Assembly: GCF_018130065.1 (NCBI RefSeq)
Contig: NZ_JAFCME010000005.1
Span: forward strand, 186,001-250,000
Length of the DNA: 64,000 nt
Origin: Bradyrhizobium sp. AUGA SZCCT0158
GTDB taxonomy: Bacteria > Pseudomonadota > Alphaproteobacteria > Rhizobiales > Xanthobacteraceae
Reading direction: 5' to 3'
The notes beneath the pieces were generated by a model, which was not told the origin of the DNA, did no database searches, and saw only the letters and a list, made by a program, of their open reading frames with translations. Shown piece by piece: positions 40,608-50,872 of this stretch; the stretch's first letter is position 1; the number at the start of each line of letters is the position of its first letter. The position numbers and the translations under genes were made by a program.

Positions 40608-40994
40608 ATGGCAACGTCCGAACACAGCGTGGGTTTTGAACCGGCCGACCGGCTGGCGCAGGACCGCGAAAGCGTGCGCCGGCGCTTCTGGAGCAAGCTG
40701 AAGCGGGTGGTGGCGAAGCTTCCCTTCGCCGAGGACCTGCTCGCGGCTTACTATTGCGCGTTCGACAAGCAGACGCCGCGCCATGTGCAGGCGGCGCTGC
40801 TCGGCGCCATCGCCTATTTTGTTCTGCCGTTCGATTTCGTTTCCGACGTGCTGCCGGTGCTCGGCTTCACCGACGACGCCGCAGTCCTGGCCACCGCCAT
40901 CCGCATGGTTGCCAGCTATATCACATCGGAGCACCGCGACGCCGCGCGCGCTGCGCTGAAGCGAGGTGTCGGGAACGACGACGAGGCGCAATAG
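40608..40994 (+). CDS. YkvA-like DUF1232 protein
   Basis: 128 residues. The DUF1232 signature is YFVLPFDFVSDVLPVLGFTDDAAVL with hydrophobic helices, preceded by FAEDLLAAYYCAFDKQTPRHVQAALLGAIA. The family forms short membrane-associated helical hairpins of unknown function. A basic N-terminus (RRRFWSKLKRVVAKL) probably faces the cytosol. It stands alone between the 40421 repeats and the convergent TAXI gene. Confidence 0.9.
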   Translation: MATSEHSVGFEPADRLAQDRESVRRRFWSKLKRVVAKLPFAEDLLAAYYCAFDKQTPRHVQAALLGAIAYFVLPFDFVSDVLPVLGFTDDAAVLATAIRMVASYITSEHRDAARAALKRGVGNDDEAQ

Positions 40995-41053
40995 GCCCGC
41001 GTCGACGTCCGCCACCGGGATCTTGCGGCGATCCCGATGACGTCCGAGGTTTC

Positions 41054-42241
41054 CTACTTCTGCGATCCGGAGCGAACTTGCGCGCGCGCGTTCCGCTCGG
41101 TTTCCCAGGCCTGGAACTGCTTGAACAGCGTCTCGCGATCGGCATCGGTCTTGATGTTCGCCGCGGTGGTTGGGCTCTGCTTCAGGAATTCATCGAACCG
41201 GGTACGTGCGACCGCTTCGACGTTGTGGGATTTCAGCCATTGCTCGGCGGCCGGCAGCCGCTGCCAATCGGGCAGTGGCGCCGACAGCGAGACTTCCCTC
41301 CACTTCGGATGGAAGGGCGGGTTCTGGAACGTCGGGAATTTTGTGAAGAACGCATCCACGAACTGCGACAGCTTGCGATAGCGCTCGGTGTTCGGCGCCC
41401 AGTTATAGGCCGCGAGCACCGCCGGCACCGCGATGGTGTCGACGCGATCGTCGCCCGAAATCAGGTTGGGATAGTCCTTCGACGACAGGCTGGCGGGCAG
41501 ATAGTCCTTCTGCAGCGGCTTCTCGTAGTTCACCGTCACCAGATGGAAGCGGTCGTCCTTGAACGTGCTGACGGATTTGTACGGTTTGCCGCCGCACACG
41601 ATCACGGCGTCGATTTCGCCGGCCTTCAATTTCTCCAGCGCGATGCGTTGCTCGACATAGACCACCTTTGGCTTCATCCCGAGCCGTTCGAACACGGTCA
41701 GCGCAGTCACGAACGTGCCGCCATTGGGAAGGTCGACGCTCACGGTCTTGCCTTCGAGGTCCCTTAAGCTGCGGACCGATTTCGACGCGATCACGTGCAT
41801 CTCTTCATTGTAGAGCTTGGTCACGTAGGTGAACTGCTTCTTGATATCCTTCGCAAAGCCCTTGCGTTCGAGATAATCGAGCGTGTCGGAGCGGACGATG
41901 CCGAGATCGACACCCTGCAGGAACAGGATGTCCGCCACGCTCTGCACGGAACCGCGCCCGACGATGGGCAGTACGCGCAACTTGTTGCCATCGTCGAGCA
42001 CGGAAGCGAGGTCGGCGCCGAACTGCACATAGGTGCCGCCGATCGTCCCCGACATCAGCGTCACCGTGTTCGAGTTGAGGCTCTGCTTGGTGGCGACAGA
42101 ACCGAACTGGAAAATAGCCTTCAGGCTCTCGCTGACCTTGGCCGGGTCGTATTCGGTTTGCTGGGTTTGGGCTTGGGCCTGGGCCGTCAGGCCGCAAGCC
42201 ATCATGATGGCAAATACTGCCATTCCAAACAGTCGTCGCAT
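41054..42241 (-). CDS. TAXI-family solute-binding protein, exported
   Basis: 395 residues from ATG 42241-42239 with a GGGGA site. A signal peptide (MRRLFGMAVFAIMMACGLTAQAQAQ) is followed by the TAXI fold: NTVTLMSGTIGGTYVQFGADLASVLDDG, GVDLGIVRSDTLDYLE, GKTVSVDLPNGGTFVTALTVFERLGM and AGEIDAVIVCGGKPYKSV. It binds a small solute (often glutamate or similar) in TRAP transport, but no permease gene is near. It is the second TAXI gene in 4 kb. Its upstream region holds eight 7-bp repeats. Confidence 0.92.
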   Translation of the reverse strand: MRRLFGMAVFAIMMACGLTAQAQAQTQQTEYDPAKVSESLKAIFQFGSVATKQSLNSNTVTLMSGTIGGTYVQFGADLASVLDDGNKLRVLPIVGRGSVQSVADILFLQGVDLGIVRSDTLDYLERKGFAKDIKKQFTYVTKLYNEEMHVIASKSVRSLRDLEGKTVSVDLPNGGTFVTALTVFERLGMKPKVVYVEQRIALEKLKAGEIDAVIVCGGKPYKSVSTFKDDRFHLVTVNYEKPLQKDYLPASLSSKDYPNLISGDDRVDTIAVPAVLAAYNWAPNTERYRKLSQFVDAFFTKFPTFQNPPFHPKWREVSLSAPLPDWQRLPAAEQWLKSHNVEAVARTRFDEFLKQSPTTAANIKTDADRETLFKQFQAWETERNARAQVRSGSQK

Positions 42242-42267
42242 TTGTTGGTCCCCTGCGTGATGCCCGC

Positions 42268-42323
42268 TGATGCGTGATGCGTGATGCGTGTCGCGTGATG
42301 CGTGATGCGTGTCGCGTGATGCG
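42268..42323. repeat. Eight tandem 7-bp repeats (TGATGCG / TGTCGCG)
   Basis: Eight head-to-tail 7-mers run without a gap: units 1-3, 5, 6 and 8 are TGATGCG, units 4 and 7 are TGTCGCG. They lie 27-82 bp upstream of the TAXI start codon, between it and the Sel1-like gene, which is on the same strand. The unit length is not a multiple of three, and the site is noncoding. Confidence 0.9.
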
Positions 42324-42368
42324 CGGTCGTGAGTGATGCGTGCCGGTGATGACCGGTTCTGAAGATGC

Positions 42369-43304
42369 CTAGTTCTGGACCTGGCTGAGACGCCGCTTGG
42401 CGTCGGCCGAGCCGAGCTGGGCGGCCTTCTGGTACCAAAGCCGCGCCATCGCCGGATCGGGCGTGATGCTGCGCATGTCCTGCTTGCCCAGCACCTGCGG
42501 ATCATAGGTCCCCGCCAGCATCAGCGCGGCGTCGGCCTCCTGCGCGTCTGCCGCACGCTCGAGCAGCAACCGGGCGGAGGTGATGTCGCCGATCGCGAGC
42601 AGGCCCTTCGCCCGCTTCAACAGCGCGGCCAGTTCATCCGCATCGATGCGCCGTGCCGCTGGTGCAGGTTCGGGGGCCGTCGGCTCGATCGCCACAACCT
42701 GGGTCTTGATGGCGCTCTGGTAGGCCGCGGTGATTTCGTCGCGTGACGGTGAAGCGGACGCCAGCGCGACGGGCTGGACACGCTGTACGGTTGCCGCTTC
42801 CGGCGTTGCCGGCGATGCTTCGGGACTAGCAGGCTGGGCCGCGACGCGCGGTGCCGGTGGCGCGGCGTCCTGTTGTTCGGTGCCTGACGGGGCGGGCGCT
42901 GCGCTGGCCAACGAAGCCTTGGCGTTGACGATGACCGCGCGCGTCGAATCGAAGGAAAGCAGCGCAAGAACGGCGGCCACGATGGACAACGCAAGCGCAC
43001 CGGTCACGATGCGCGATGCGCGCGCTCGTCGTTTCTTGCCGCCAGCGAAGGAGTATTCGGGCGGTTCTTGATAGAAGGGCAGGTCCTGATAGCGCTCGTC
43101 CTGTCGGTGGCGGGCATCCTGCTGGCCGGCGAGAAAAAGCGGCACCGGGTCGTCTGCCAGGTGATCTTTCTGGACCAACGGGTCGGGCTTGCGTGCTTCT
43201 GACCGCAGAAATTGATGTGTCTCATACAATCCGGAATCACCGATCGCTTCGCCTAATCTTGCGAACGGATCCCCAGATTGAACGTGCCTTGTACTCTCCA
43301 CCAT
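42369..43304 (-). CDS. Membrane-anchored protein with Sel1-like repeat end
   Basis: 311 residues. A polar N-terminus is followed by one transmembrane helix (about 98-118, RIVTGALALSIVAAVLALLSF), then an Ala/Pro/Glu linker (about 130-200) and a C-terminal repeat part. The last residues (DPAMARLWYQKAAQLGSADAKRRLSQVQN) match a Sel1/TPR-like repeat. The earlier helix pairs (ELAALLKRAKGLLAIGDITSARLLLERAAD) also look TPR-like. It probably acts in envelope protein-protein contacts. Same strand as the TAXI gene downstream. Confidence 0.8.
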   Translation of the reverse strand: MVESTRHVQSGDPFARLGEAIGDSGLYETHQFLRSEARKPDPLVQKDHLADDPVPLFLAGQQDARHRQDERYQDLPFYQEPPEYSFAGGKKRRARASRIVTGALALSIVAAVLALLSFDSTRAVIVNAKASLASAAPAPSGTEQQDAAPPAPRVAAQPASPEASPATPEAATVQRVQPVALASASPSRDEITAAYQSAIKTQVVAIEPTAPEPAPAARRIDADELAALLKRAKGLLAIGDITSARLLLERAADAQEADAALMLAGTYDPQVLGKQDMRSITPDPAMARLWYQKAAQLGSADAKRRLSQVQN

Positions 43305-43585
43305 GGTGATGCTTCCCCGCTACCAAAACGCAACGACGGGAGGCCGGCATCTGTTTCTTGTTGTTATCGGTGTCCGGGAACCCGTTTACTGGGCGGGCAA
43401 TTCGCATGTCGAATGGGTTGAAAAAACGACGCCGGACCGCTCGAATCGGGAGACATTTTGTTTTGATTGCGGCGAATAGACGTGATTCAGAGATTTAAGA
43501 TTGTATATCGTTAGCGCACAATCGCCTTGTATGAAGGCATTTTCAGCGTCGCCGCTCGGCAAGGCGCAGGCGCGCCAATTGCCAA

Positions 43586-43621
43586 AACGGGCCACGTTGT
43601 GCGCGGCCCGTTCGATTTTTT
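43586..43621. terminator. Bidirectional hairpin terminator
   Basis: AACGGGCC (43586-43593) and GGCCCGTT (43605-43612) pair over 8 bp with an 11-base loop. On the plus strand TTTTTT follows (43616-43621); on the minus strand a short T-run follows (CCCGTTTTGG). Minus-strand use fits the quinone oxidoreductase gene ending at 43686. No protein gene on the plus strand runs into it. Confidence 0.6.
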
Positions 43622-43685
43622 GCTGAACGATGATCGTTCAAAACAGAAGAGACGTTGAATGAAGCGCGACTGCTGTCGCGCAGCA

Positions 43686-44660
43686 TCACGGATGCAGAAT
43701 CACCTTGCCCATCGCCTTGCGGCCGGCGAGCACTTTCAGTGCTTCGGCGGTTTGCGCCAGCGGGAAGGTGCGGTCGACATGCGAGGAGATCTTGCCTTCC
43801 GCGGTCCACTTCACGAGCTTCTCCAGGTTGGCGCGGTTCTTCTCCGGGTTGAGCCGGGCCCAGGCGCCCCAGAACACGCCGCGGATATCGCAGCCCTTGA
43901 GCAGCGCCAGATTGAGCGGCATTTTCGGAATGTCGCCGGCGGCAAATCCGATCACCAGGAAGCGGCCTTCCCAGGCGATCGAGCGTAGCGAGGCCTCGGC
44001 ATAGGTGCCGCCGACCGGATCGAAGATGATGTCGACGCCCTTGCCGCCGGTAAGGCGCCGCAAGCCTTCCTTGAGATCTTCCTTCCTGTAGTTCAGGCCA
44101 AGCTCGGCGCCGTGCGCTTTCGCAAATTCGAGTTTTTCATCCGACGAGGCGCAGGCAATCACCTTCAGGCCCATCAGCTTGCCGAGCTCGCAGGCCGCGA
44201 GGCCGGTGCCGCCGGCGGCGCCGAGCACGGCCATGGTTTCGCCGGGCTTGAGGCTGGCGCGATCTTCCAGCGCATGCAGCGCGGTGCCGTAGATGATGAA
44301 GATTCCGGCGGCGCGATCGAAGTCCAGATTGTCGGGAATCTTCACGATCGAGTTGGCCGGCAGCGCGATTTTTTCGCGCGCGCCATTATGGCCGCAGGAG
44401 GCCGCCACGCGGTCGCCGACCTTCAGATCGGTGACGCCACTGCCGACGCTTTCGATCACGCCCGCGACTTCGGCGGCCGGCGAGAACGGGAACGGCGGCT
44501 TGATCTGGTACTTGCCCTGGATCATCAGGATGTCGAAGAAATTCAGCGCCGCGGCTTTGATCGCGATCACCGCCTCGCCCGGTCCGGCGACGGGATCGGG
44601 CACATCGGCCAGTACGAGGTCGTCGGGCTGGCAATATTGCGAGCAGAGAATGGCTTTCAT
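43686..44660 (-). CDS. Zinc-free quinone oxidoreductase (MDR family)
   Basis: 324 residues from ATG 44660-44658. The MDR fold shows VIAIKAAALNFFDILMIQGKYQ, FSPAAEVAGVIESVG and the nucleotide-binding VLGAAGGTGLAACELGKLMG. No structural zinc Cys cluster is seen. Similar proteins reduce quinones or crotonyl-like enones with NADPH. Single gene between a terminator and a repeat. Confidence 0.92.
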   Translation of the reverse strand: MKAILCSQYCQPDDLVLADVPDPVAGPGEAVIAIKAAALNFFDILMIQGKYQIKPPFPFSPAAEVAGVIESVGSGVTDLKVGDRVAASCGHNGAREKIALPANSIVKIPDNLDFDRAAGIFIIYGTALHALEDRASLKPGETMAVLGAAGGTGLAACELGKLMGLKVIACASSDEKLEFAKAHGAELGLNYRKEDLKEGLRRLTGGKGVDIIFDPVGGTYAEASLRSIAWEGRFLVIGFAAGDIPKMPLNLALLKGCDIRGVFWGAWARLNPEKNRANLEKLVKWTAEGKISSHVDRTFPLAQTAEALKVLAGRKAMGKVILHP

Positions 44661-44768
44661 GGACACACCTGATGTTCGGACGCACAAGGAAAGGCTGAAT
44701 GCTTCTTGCCGGATTTGACGCCGGGCTACAATCCGATTCGGTGCTTAGGACGCGCATAGCTATCCGCC

Positions 44769-44915
44769 CGTCATTGCGAGCGAAGCGAAGCAATCCATCG
44801 CGCCGCAAAATGAAAGAATGGATTGCTTCCGCCTTCGCTCAGGAGCTACGGCGGACAAGTCGTCGCTTACGCTCCCTTGCGCAAGCGCGTAGCGTTTGTT
44901 CGCAGGCAAGGATGG
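44769..44915. repeat. Interspersed repeat (CGTCATTGCGAGCGAAGCG type)
   Basis: Begins CCGTCATTGCGAGCGAAGCG and contains the inverted pair GAAGCAATCCAT / ATGGATTGCTTC. Same family as 23164 and 29681. Partly overlaps the leader of the SDR gene. Confidence 0.75.
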
Positions 44916-44935
44916 GGAAAACAGGGAGTGAAACA

Positions 44936-45775
44936 ATGTTTGAAAAAGACCTGCTGGCGGGAAAGCGCATTCTGGTCACCGGTGGCGGATCTGGGCTTGG
45001 CGCCGCAATGGGGCGGCGCTTTATCGAGCTCGGGGCGGAACTCATCATCTGTGGCCGCCGGCTCGAATTGCTGGAGGCCACGGCAACCCAGATGCGCAGT
45101 GAGCTCAGTGGCAAGGTTTCCGTGGCGCGCTGTGATATCCGCGACGGCGGCGCGGTCGATGCGATGATGGATCAAATCTGGCGCGAGGCGCCGATCGACG
45201 TGCTGGTCAACAACGCTGCCGCGACTTTCCTCGCGCAGACCGAACATCTGTCGTTTCGCGCGGCGGACGCGATCCTGGGGCCGACGCTGCATGGCACGAT
45301 GTATTGCACGCTCGCGGCCGGCAAGCGCTGGATCGAGGGCCGTCATAATGGCGTGGTGCTGAGCATCCTCTCGACCTCGACCATCACCGGCCGCGCCTTC
45401 ACGGTGCCGTCGGCGATGGCGAAGTCCGCTATCCTGGCGATGACGAAGAGTCTGGCGGTGGAATGGGGGCCGAAGGGCGTTCGCACGGTCGCGATTGCGC
45501 CCGGTGCGTTTCCGACGCCGGGTGCGTCGGGCCAGCTCCGCCCCGAGGGCCGCGGCGAGAGCTGGGCGCACCGCAATCCGCTCGGCCGCGCCGGCGAGCA
45601 CAGCGAACTCGCCAATTTGGCGAGCTTCCTGATTTCCGACCAGGCCGGCTACATCAATGGCGAGATGGTGGTGCAGGATGGCGGCTCGCATTTGCGCAGT
45701 TCCGGCGCCGAAGACCTGCTGCAATGGACCGACGCGCAGTGGCAGAAGCAACGCGAAGGCCGTACCAAAGGCTAA
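44936..45775 (+). CDS. Short-chain dehydrogenase/reductase, 2,4-dienoyl-CoA reductase-like
   Basis: 279 residues from ATG 44936 behind an AGGGAG site; the upstream part of the frame is repeat sequence. The cofactor loop is VTGGGSGLGAAMGRRF, with NNAAATFLAQTEHL, LSILSTSTITG and SAMAKSAILAMTKSL. The usual Tyr of YxxxK is not visible at its place; the sequence reads VPSAMAKSA, with Lys alone, as in peroxisomal-type dienoyl-CoA reductases. The C-terminus AGYINGEMVVQDGGSHL is typical. It probably reduces enoyl-CoA-type substrates. Confidence 0.9.
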   Translation: MFEKDLLAGKRILVTGGGSGLGAAMGRRFIELGAELIICGRRLELLEATATQMRSELSGKVSVARCDIRDGGAVDAMMDQIWREAPIDVLVNNAAATFLAQTEHLSFRAADAILGPTLHGTMYCTLAAGKRWIEGRHNGVVLSILSTSTITGRAFTVPSAMAKSAILAMTKSLAVEWGPKGVRTVAIAPGAFPTPGASGQLRPEGRGESWAHRNPLGRAGEHSELANLASFLISDQAGYINGEMVVQDGGSHLRSSGAEDLLQWTDAQWQKQREGRTKG

Positions 45776-45931
45776 CTCCGCAGGAGGCGCGAGATACCGC
45801 CAACATGGCCGTGGATACAGCGGCTGGATAGCTCGTAAGTGCCTTCCCAAAAAGGCATTTCCCGGTTATCCATAGGTGACGGCCCGACCCGTCGCCGGGC
45901 CATCTTCCAGTCACAATGATGAGGGAACCAG

Positions 45932-46576
45932 TTGTCCGTGCGGCAGATACTGACATCCCTTGTTTTGAGTGCGTTGCTGTGCGGGGCTCCCAGCCTTGCG
46001 CAGGCGCAGAGTGCTGCGCCGAAGGGCGCCAAGGACGCGGCCAAGCCCGCGGCAACGGAAAAGCCCGCGGCGGCTGCGAAGTCTGCCGCCAAGCCTGAGT
46101 CGGCGGCAGCCGCCGCGGCCGGTGGCGCGGAGCCGACCCTGATCGGCCAGTTCGGAACCTGGGGCGCCTACACGGCGGCGCCGAACGGCAAGAAGGTGTG
46201 CTTTGCGCTGGCCAAGCCATCCTCGTCGAAGACCAATCCGCCCAACCGTCCGCGCGATCCGGCCTATGCCTTCGTCTCGACGCGCCCAGCGGAAAAAGTC
46301 ATCAACGAAGTCTCGGTCATGATCGGCTACGCGCTGAAGCCGGGCTCGGAATCCTCGCTCGAGGTCGGCGGCGCGTCGTATGCGATGTACACGCAGGGCG
46401 ACGGGCTCTGGATCAAGAACGCCGCCGAGGAAGAGCGGATGGTCGATGCCATGCGCAAGGCCGCCGACGTCACCGTCAAGGGCGTCTCGGCCAAGGGCAC
46501 CGAGACCACCGACACCTTCTCACTGAAGGGGCTGTCGCAGGCGCTCGACAAATTGGCGCAGGATTGCCGGCGTTAA
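45932..46576 (+). CDS. Invasion-associated locus B (IalB)-like exported protein
   Basis: 214 residues from TTG 45932, which has GAGGGA 5 bases upstream; a GTG two codons later is possible. A signal peptide (QILTSLVLSALLCGAPSLAQAQ) is followed by an Ala/Lys/Pro segment (about 28-65) and then the IalB-like beta domain (IGQFGTWGAYTAAPNGKKVCFALAKP, SVMIGYALKPGSE, TTDTFSLKGLSQALDKLAQDCRR). Two Cys (KVC and DC) can form a disulphide. IalB relatives are abundant in rhizobia as outer-envelope proteins. Confidence 0.88.
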   Translation: MSVRQILTSLVLSALLCGAPSLAQAQSAAPKGAKDAAKPAATEKPAAAAKSAAKPESAAAAAAGGAEPTLIGQFGTWGAYTAAPNGKKVCFALAKPSSSKTNPPNRPRDPAYAFVSTRPAEKVINEVSVMIGYALKPGSESSLEVGGASYAMYTQGDGLWIKNAAEEERMVDAMRKAADVTVKGVSAKGTETTDTFSLKGLSQALDKLAQDCRR

Positions 46577-46639
46577 GCAATTTTAGGCCGAAAATGACGT
46601 TGTTTGTGCGTCCCGGAAGGCCTATTTGAGGTGCTACCT

Positions 46640-46719
46640 GTAGGGTGGGCAAAGGCGCATCGCGCCGTGCCCACCATTAACGCTTGCGGTGGGCACGCTA
46701 CGCTTTGCCCACCCTACGT
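46640..46719. repeat. Interspersed inverted repeat (GTAGGGTGGGCAAAG...CTTTGCCCACCCTAC)
   Basis: 15-bp ends are exact complements, with a second pair inside (GGCGCATCGCGCC and GTGCCCACC/GGTGGGCAC). It lies between the IalB-like gene and rlmN. Confidence 0.85.
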
Positions 46720-46739
46720 ATCCCAAGAACAGAAACACG

Positions 46740-47957
46740 ATGACCGTCGCTTCAATCGAGAGCAGTTCCTCGGCTCAGGCTCCCCTCGAAAAGATTCCGC
46801 TCGAAACCTATGTGCCGCCAGCCAAACCATCGCTGATCGGGCTGTCGCGCGCGGAAATCGCCGACCGGCTCGGCGAGATCGGTGTTCTGCCCGCGCAGCG
46901 CAAGATGCGCACCCAGCAGCTCTGGCACTGGATGTATGTCCGCGGCGCCAAAGATTTCGATGCGATGACCAGCATCTCCAAGGAAATGCGCGCCCAGCTG
47001 GTGCAGCATTTTACCGTCGATCGTCCCGAAGTGGTCGCCGAACAGGTCTCCAACGACGGCACCCGCAAATGGCTGCTGCGGCTGCCGAGCGGCAATGCCC
47101 TCGAGAAGGCGCATGAAGTCGAGTGCGTCTATATCCCCGAGACCGATCGCGGCACGCTGTGCGTTTCCTCGCAGGTCGGCTGCACCCTGACCTGTTCGTT
47201 CTGCCACACCGGCACGCAGCGGCTGGTGCGCAATCTCACCGCCGGTGAAATCGTCGGCCAGATCATGGTGGCCCGCGACCGACTCAACGACTGGGCCGAT
47301 CGCGAGACCCCGACCGGCAGCCGCCTCGTCACCAATGTGGTGATGATGGGGATGGGCGAGCCCTTGTATAATTTCGACGCGGTGCGCGATGCGCTGCTGA
47401 TCGTGTCAGACAATGAAGGCATCGGCATCTCGCGCCGCCGCATCACGCTGTCGACCTCGGGCGTGGTGCCGAACATCGTCCGCGCCGGCGACGAAATGGG
47501 TGTCATGCTGGCGATCTCGCTGCATGCGGTGCGCGACGAATTGCGCAACGAACTGGTGCCGCTCAACCGCAAATACCCGATCGCCGAATTGCTGCAGGCC
47601 TGCCGCGATTATCCGGGATCGTCCAACGCGCGCCGCATCACCTTCGAATATGTTATGCTCAAGGGCGTCAACGATTCCATGGACGACGCCAAGCTGCTGG
47701 TGAAAATGCTCAAGGGCATTCCGGCCAAGATCAATCTCATTCCGTTCAACCCGTGGCCGGGCACCAAATACGAGTGCTCGGACTGGGACCAGATCGAAAA
47801 ATTCTCCGAGTATATTTTCAACGCCGGCTATTCCTCGCCGGTGCGCACGCCGCGCGGCCGCGACATCCTCGCCGCCTGCGGCCAGTTGAAATCGGAAACC
47901 GAAAAATTGTCCGCGCGCGAGCGTCAGGCGCTGCGCGCGATGGCGATGACGGATTGA
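46740..47957 (+). CDS. rlmN: 23S rRNA/tRNA adenine C2-methyltransferase RlmN
   Basis: 405 residues from ATG 46740; the frame continues upstream into the repeat. Radical SAM motif [13 protein letters not shown] (CxxxCxxC). The other conserved Cys is late in [15 protein letters not shown] and RNA contacts include [21 protein letters not shown] and [21 protein letters not shown]. It methylates A2503 of 23S rRNA and A37 of some tRNAs, affecting accuracy and antibiotic response. The first 25 residues are a low-complexity extension. Confidence 0.98.
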   Translation: MTVASIESSSSAQAPLEKIPLETYVPPAKPSLIGLSRAEIADRLGEIGVLPAQRKMRTQQLWHWMYVRGAKDFDAMTSISKEMRAQLVQHFTVDRPEVVAEQVSNDGTRKWLLRLPSGNALEKAHEVECVYIPETDRGTLCVSSQVGCTLTCSFCHTGTQRLVRNLTAGEIVGQIMVARDRLNDWADRETPTGSRLVTNVVMMGMGEPLYNFDAVRDALLIVSDNEGIGISRRRITLSTSGVVPNIVRAGDEMGVMLAISLHAVRDELRNELVPLNRKYPIAELLQACRDYPGSSNARRITFEYVMLKGVNDSMDDAKLLVKMLKGIPAKINLIPFNPWPGTKYECSDWDQIEKFSEYIFNAGYSSPVRTPRGRDILAACGQLKSETEKLSARERQALRAMAMTD

Positions 47958-47975
47958 GTTGACCGATATCAAATT

Positions 47976-48037
47976 CGTCATGGCCGGGCTTGTCCCGGCC
48001 ATCCACGTCTTTACGTGGTCACGACGAGGCATGACGG
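47976..48037. repeat. Interspersed repeat (CGTCATGGCCGGGC type)
   Basis: Begins CGTCATGGCCGGGCTTG and ends CGAGGCATGACGG, with the inner pair CACGTCTTTACGTGG. Related to 24793 and 60862. Lies after rlmN. Confidence 0.7.
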
Positions 48038-48077
48038 TTGAAAGAATTGTGCTCGTACGCGTGATGGAAATAGCTGC

Positions 48078-48569
48078 ATGGCGCTAATCGGCCGCTTCTT
48101 CGTCATCCTGTTCGGATTCCTGTTCGCCTGCCTGGCGGCGGGGATGATCGTGGTCGGCGCGGTGCTGTATCCTGAATTCAGCGATCTCGGCGCAGGGCCG
48201 ATCGATCAGGGCGCGATCAATGTCGTGCTCGGGTTCGGCTTCATCTTCATCTCGGGTTTTGCGCTGTTGCCGGCGCTGATCCTGGTTCTGATCACGGAAG
48301 CGTTTTATGTCCGGGGCGTGCTGACCTATGCGATCGGCGGCGCGCTCGTCGGCTGCGCCTGCTATCTCGGTCTGGTCCCGTTCGATCCCGAGACGAGGCG
48401 CTTTGACGGCATCGTCCGCCGCCATCTCGAAATCATGACCGGGGCGGGCATCGTCGCGGGCCTGGTCTACTGGATGATCGCGGGCCGGACCGCGGGTGCA
48501 TGGCGCGAACCGCCGAAACCCTTGCGTCCGCCACCGCCCCTGCCGGCCCATTCGCGGCCGCGTCCGTGA
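48078..48569 (+). CDS. Conserved integral membrane protein, four helices
   Basis: 163 residues. Helices at about 8-32 (FFVILFGFLFACLAAGMIVVGAV), 46-72 (NVVLGFGFIFISGFALLPALILVLI), 78-97 and 115-133. The tail is proline-rich and disordered (EPPKPLRPPPPLPAHSRPRP). Conserved small membrane protein without a known family that I recognise. The PAP2 gene starts 39 bases after its stop, so the two may be co-transcribed. Confidence 0.75.
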   Translation: MALIGRFFVILFGFLFACLAAGMIVVGAVLYPEFSDLGAGPIDQGAINVVLGFGFIFISGFALLPALILVLITEAFYVRGVLTYAIGGALVGCACYLGLVPFDPETRRFDGIVRRHLEIMTGAGIVAGLVYWMIAGRTAGAWREPPKPLRPPPPLPAHSRPRP

Positions 48570-48608
48570 GCCTTTTCAAGACCCATCCCCTCGGCTAAAC
48601 ACCGCGCC

Positions 48609-49364
48609 ATGAACCGGACCGGACTTTTCATCGCGCTGGGGCTGGCGCTCGTCATCGGACTGCTGTTCGGGATTTTTCCCGAACTCGATCTCAAACTGGC
48701 GGCGTTGTTCTACGATCCCGCGACCCATTCGTTTCCGTTGAAGCAGAGCTGGCTCGCCGCATTCGCCCGCGACGCCGCGATGTGGATCGCATGGGCGCTT
48801 GCATTGCCGTCGCTCGCGGCCATCGTGGTGAAGATGGTGCGGCCGGATCTGCCGATGTTCATTCGCGCGCGTACCGCCGTATTCCTGCTGAGCACCATTT
48901 TGCTATCTGCGGTCGTTCTCACCAACCTCACCTTCAAGACCTATTGGGGCCGGCCGCGGCCGGTGGTGGTGACGCAGTTCAATGGGCCGCAGGAGTTCGT
49001 GCCGTATTGGGATCCGCGCGGCACGTGCGGACGCAACTGCTCGTTCTTCTCCGGCGAGGGCGCCACCGCGTTCTGGGCTTACGCGCCCGCGGCGCTGACG
49101 CCGCCGGCGTGGCGGCCGTTGGCCTATGTGGCGGCGACCCTGTTCGGGATCGCGACCTCTGTGCTGCGGATGGCGTTTGGCGGGCATTTTTTCACCGATG
49201 TGGCGGCCGCCGGCCTGGTGAGCTTTTTGGTGATCTGGCTGGCCCATGGCTGGCTGTACCGCTGGCCATCGACCCGGGTCTCGGATGCGGCCGTCGAGGC
49301 CGCGCTGGCTCGCCTGGCCCGGCCCTGGAACCGTCTGACCAAGGGCTCGCGCCAGCCGGGCTGA
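48609..49364 (+). CDS. PAP2-family membrane phosphatase
   Basis: 251 residues with five or six helices. PAP2 motif 1 is KTYWGRPRP (about 114), motif 2 CSFFSGEGATAFWAYAP, and motif 3 RMAFGGHFFTDVAAAG. In motif 2 the usual Ser-Gly-His is Ser-Gly-Glu, while the nucleophile His of motif 3 (GGHF) is kept. The variant occurs in lipid A phosphatase-type members, so a role at lipid A or undecaprenyl phosphate is possible. It follows the membrane protein gene closely. Confidence 0.9.
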   Translation: MNRTGLFIALGLALVIGLLFGIFPELDLKLAALFYDPATHSFPLKQSWLAAFARDAAMWIAWALALPSLAAIVVKMVRPDLPMFIRARTAVFLLSTILLSAVVLTNLTFKTYWGRPRPVVVTQFNGPQEFVPYWDPRGTCGRNCSFFSGEGATAFWAYAPAALTPPAWRPLAYVAATLFGIATSVLRMAFGGHFFTDVAAAGLVSFLVIWLAHGWLYRWPSTRVSDAAVEAALARLARPWNRLTKGSRQPG

Positions 49365-49427
49365 TCAGCCCCGGCCAGCTGCTGTCTGGGGTGCTATTAA
49401 ACACGTGCCGACAAGCGCAAAGTTTGA

Positions 49428-50822
<1,395 letters not shown>

Positions 50823-50872
50823 ATCCGCCCAGGCCGGGCTGTATTTGGCACCTCTGCGCCGCTGCGGGCCGC

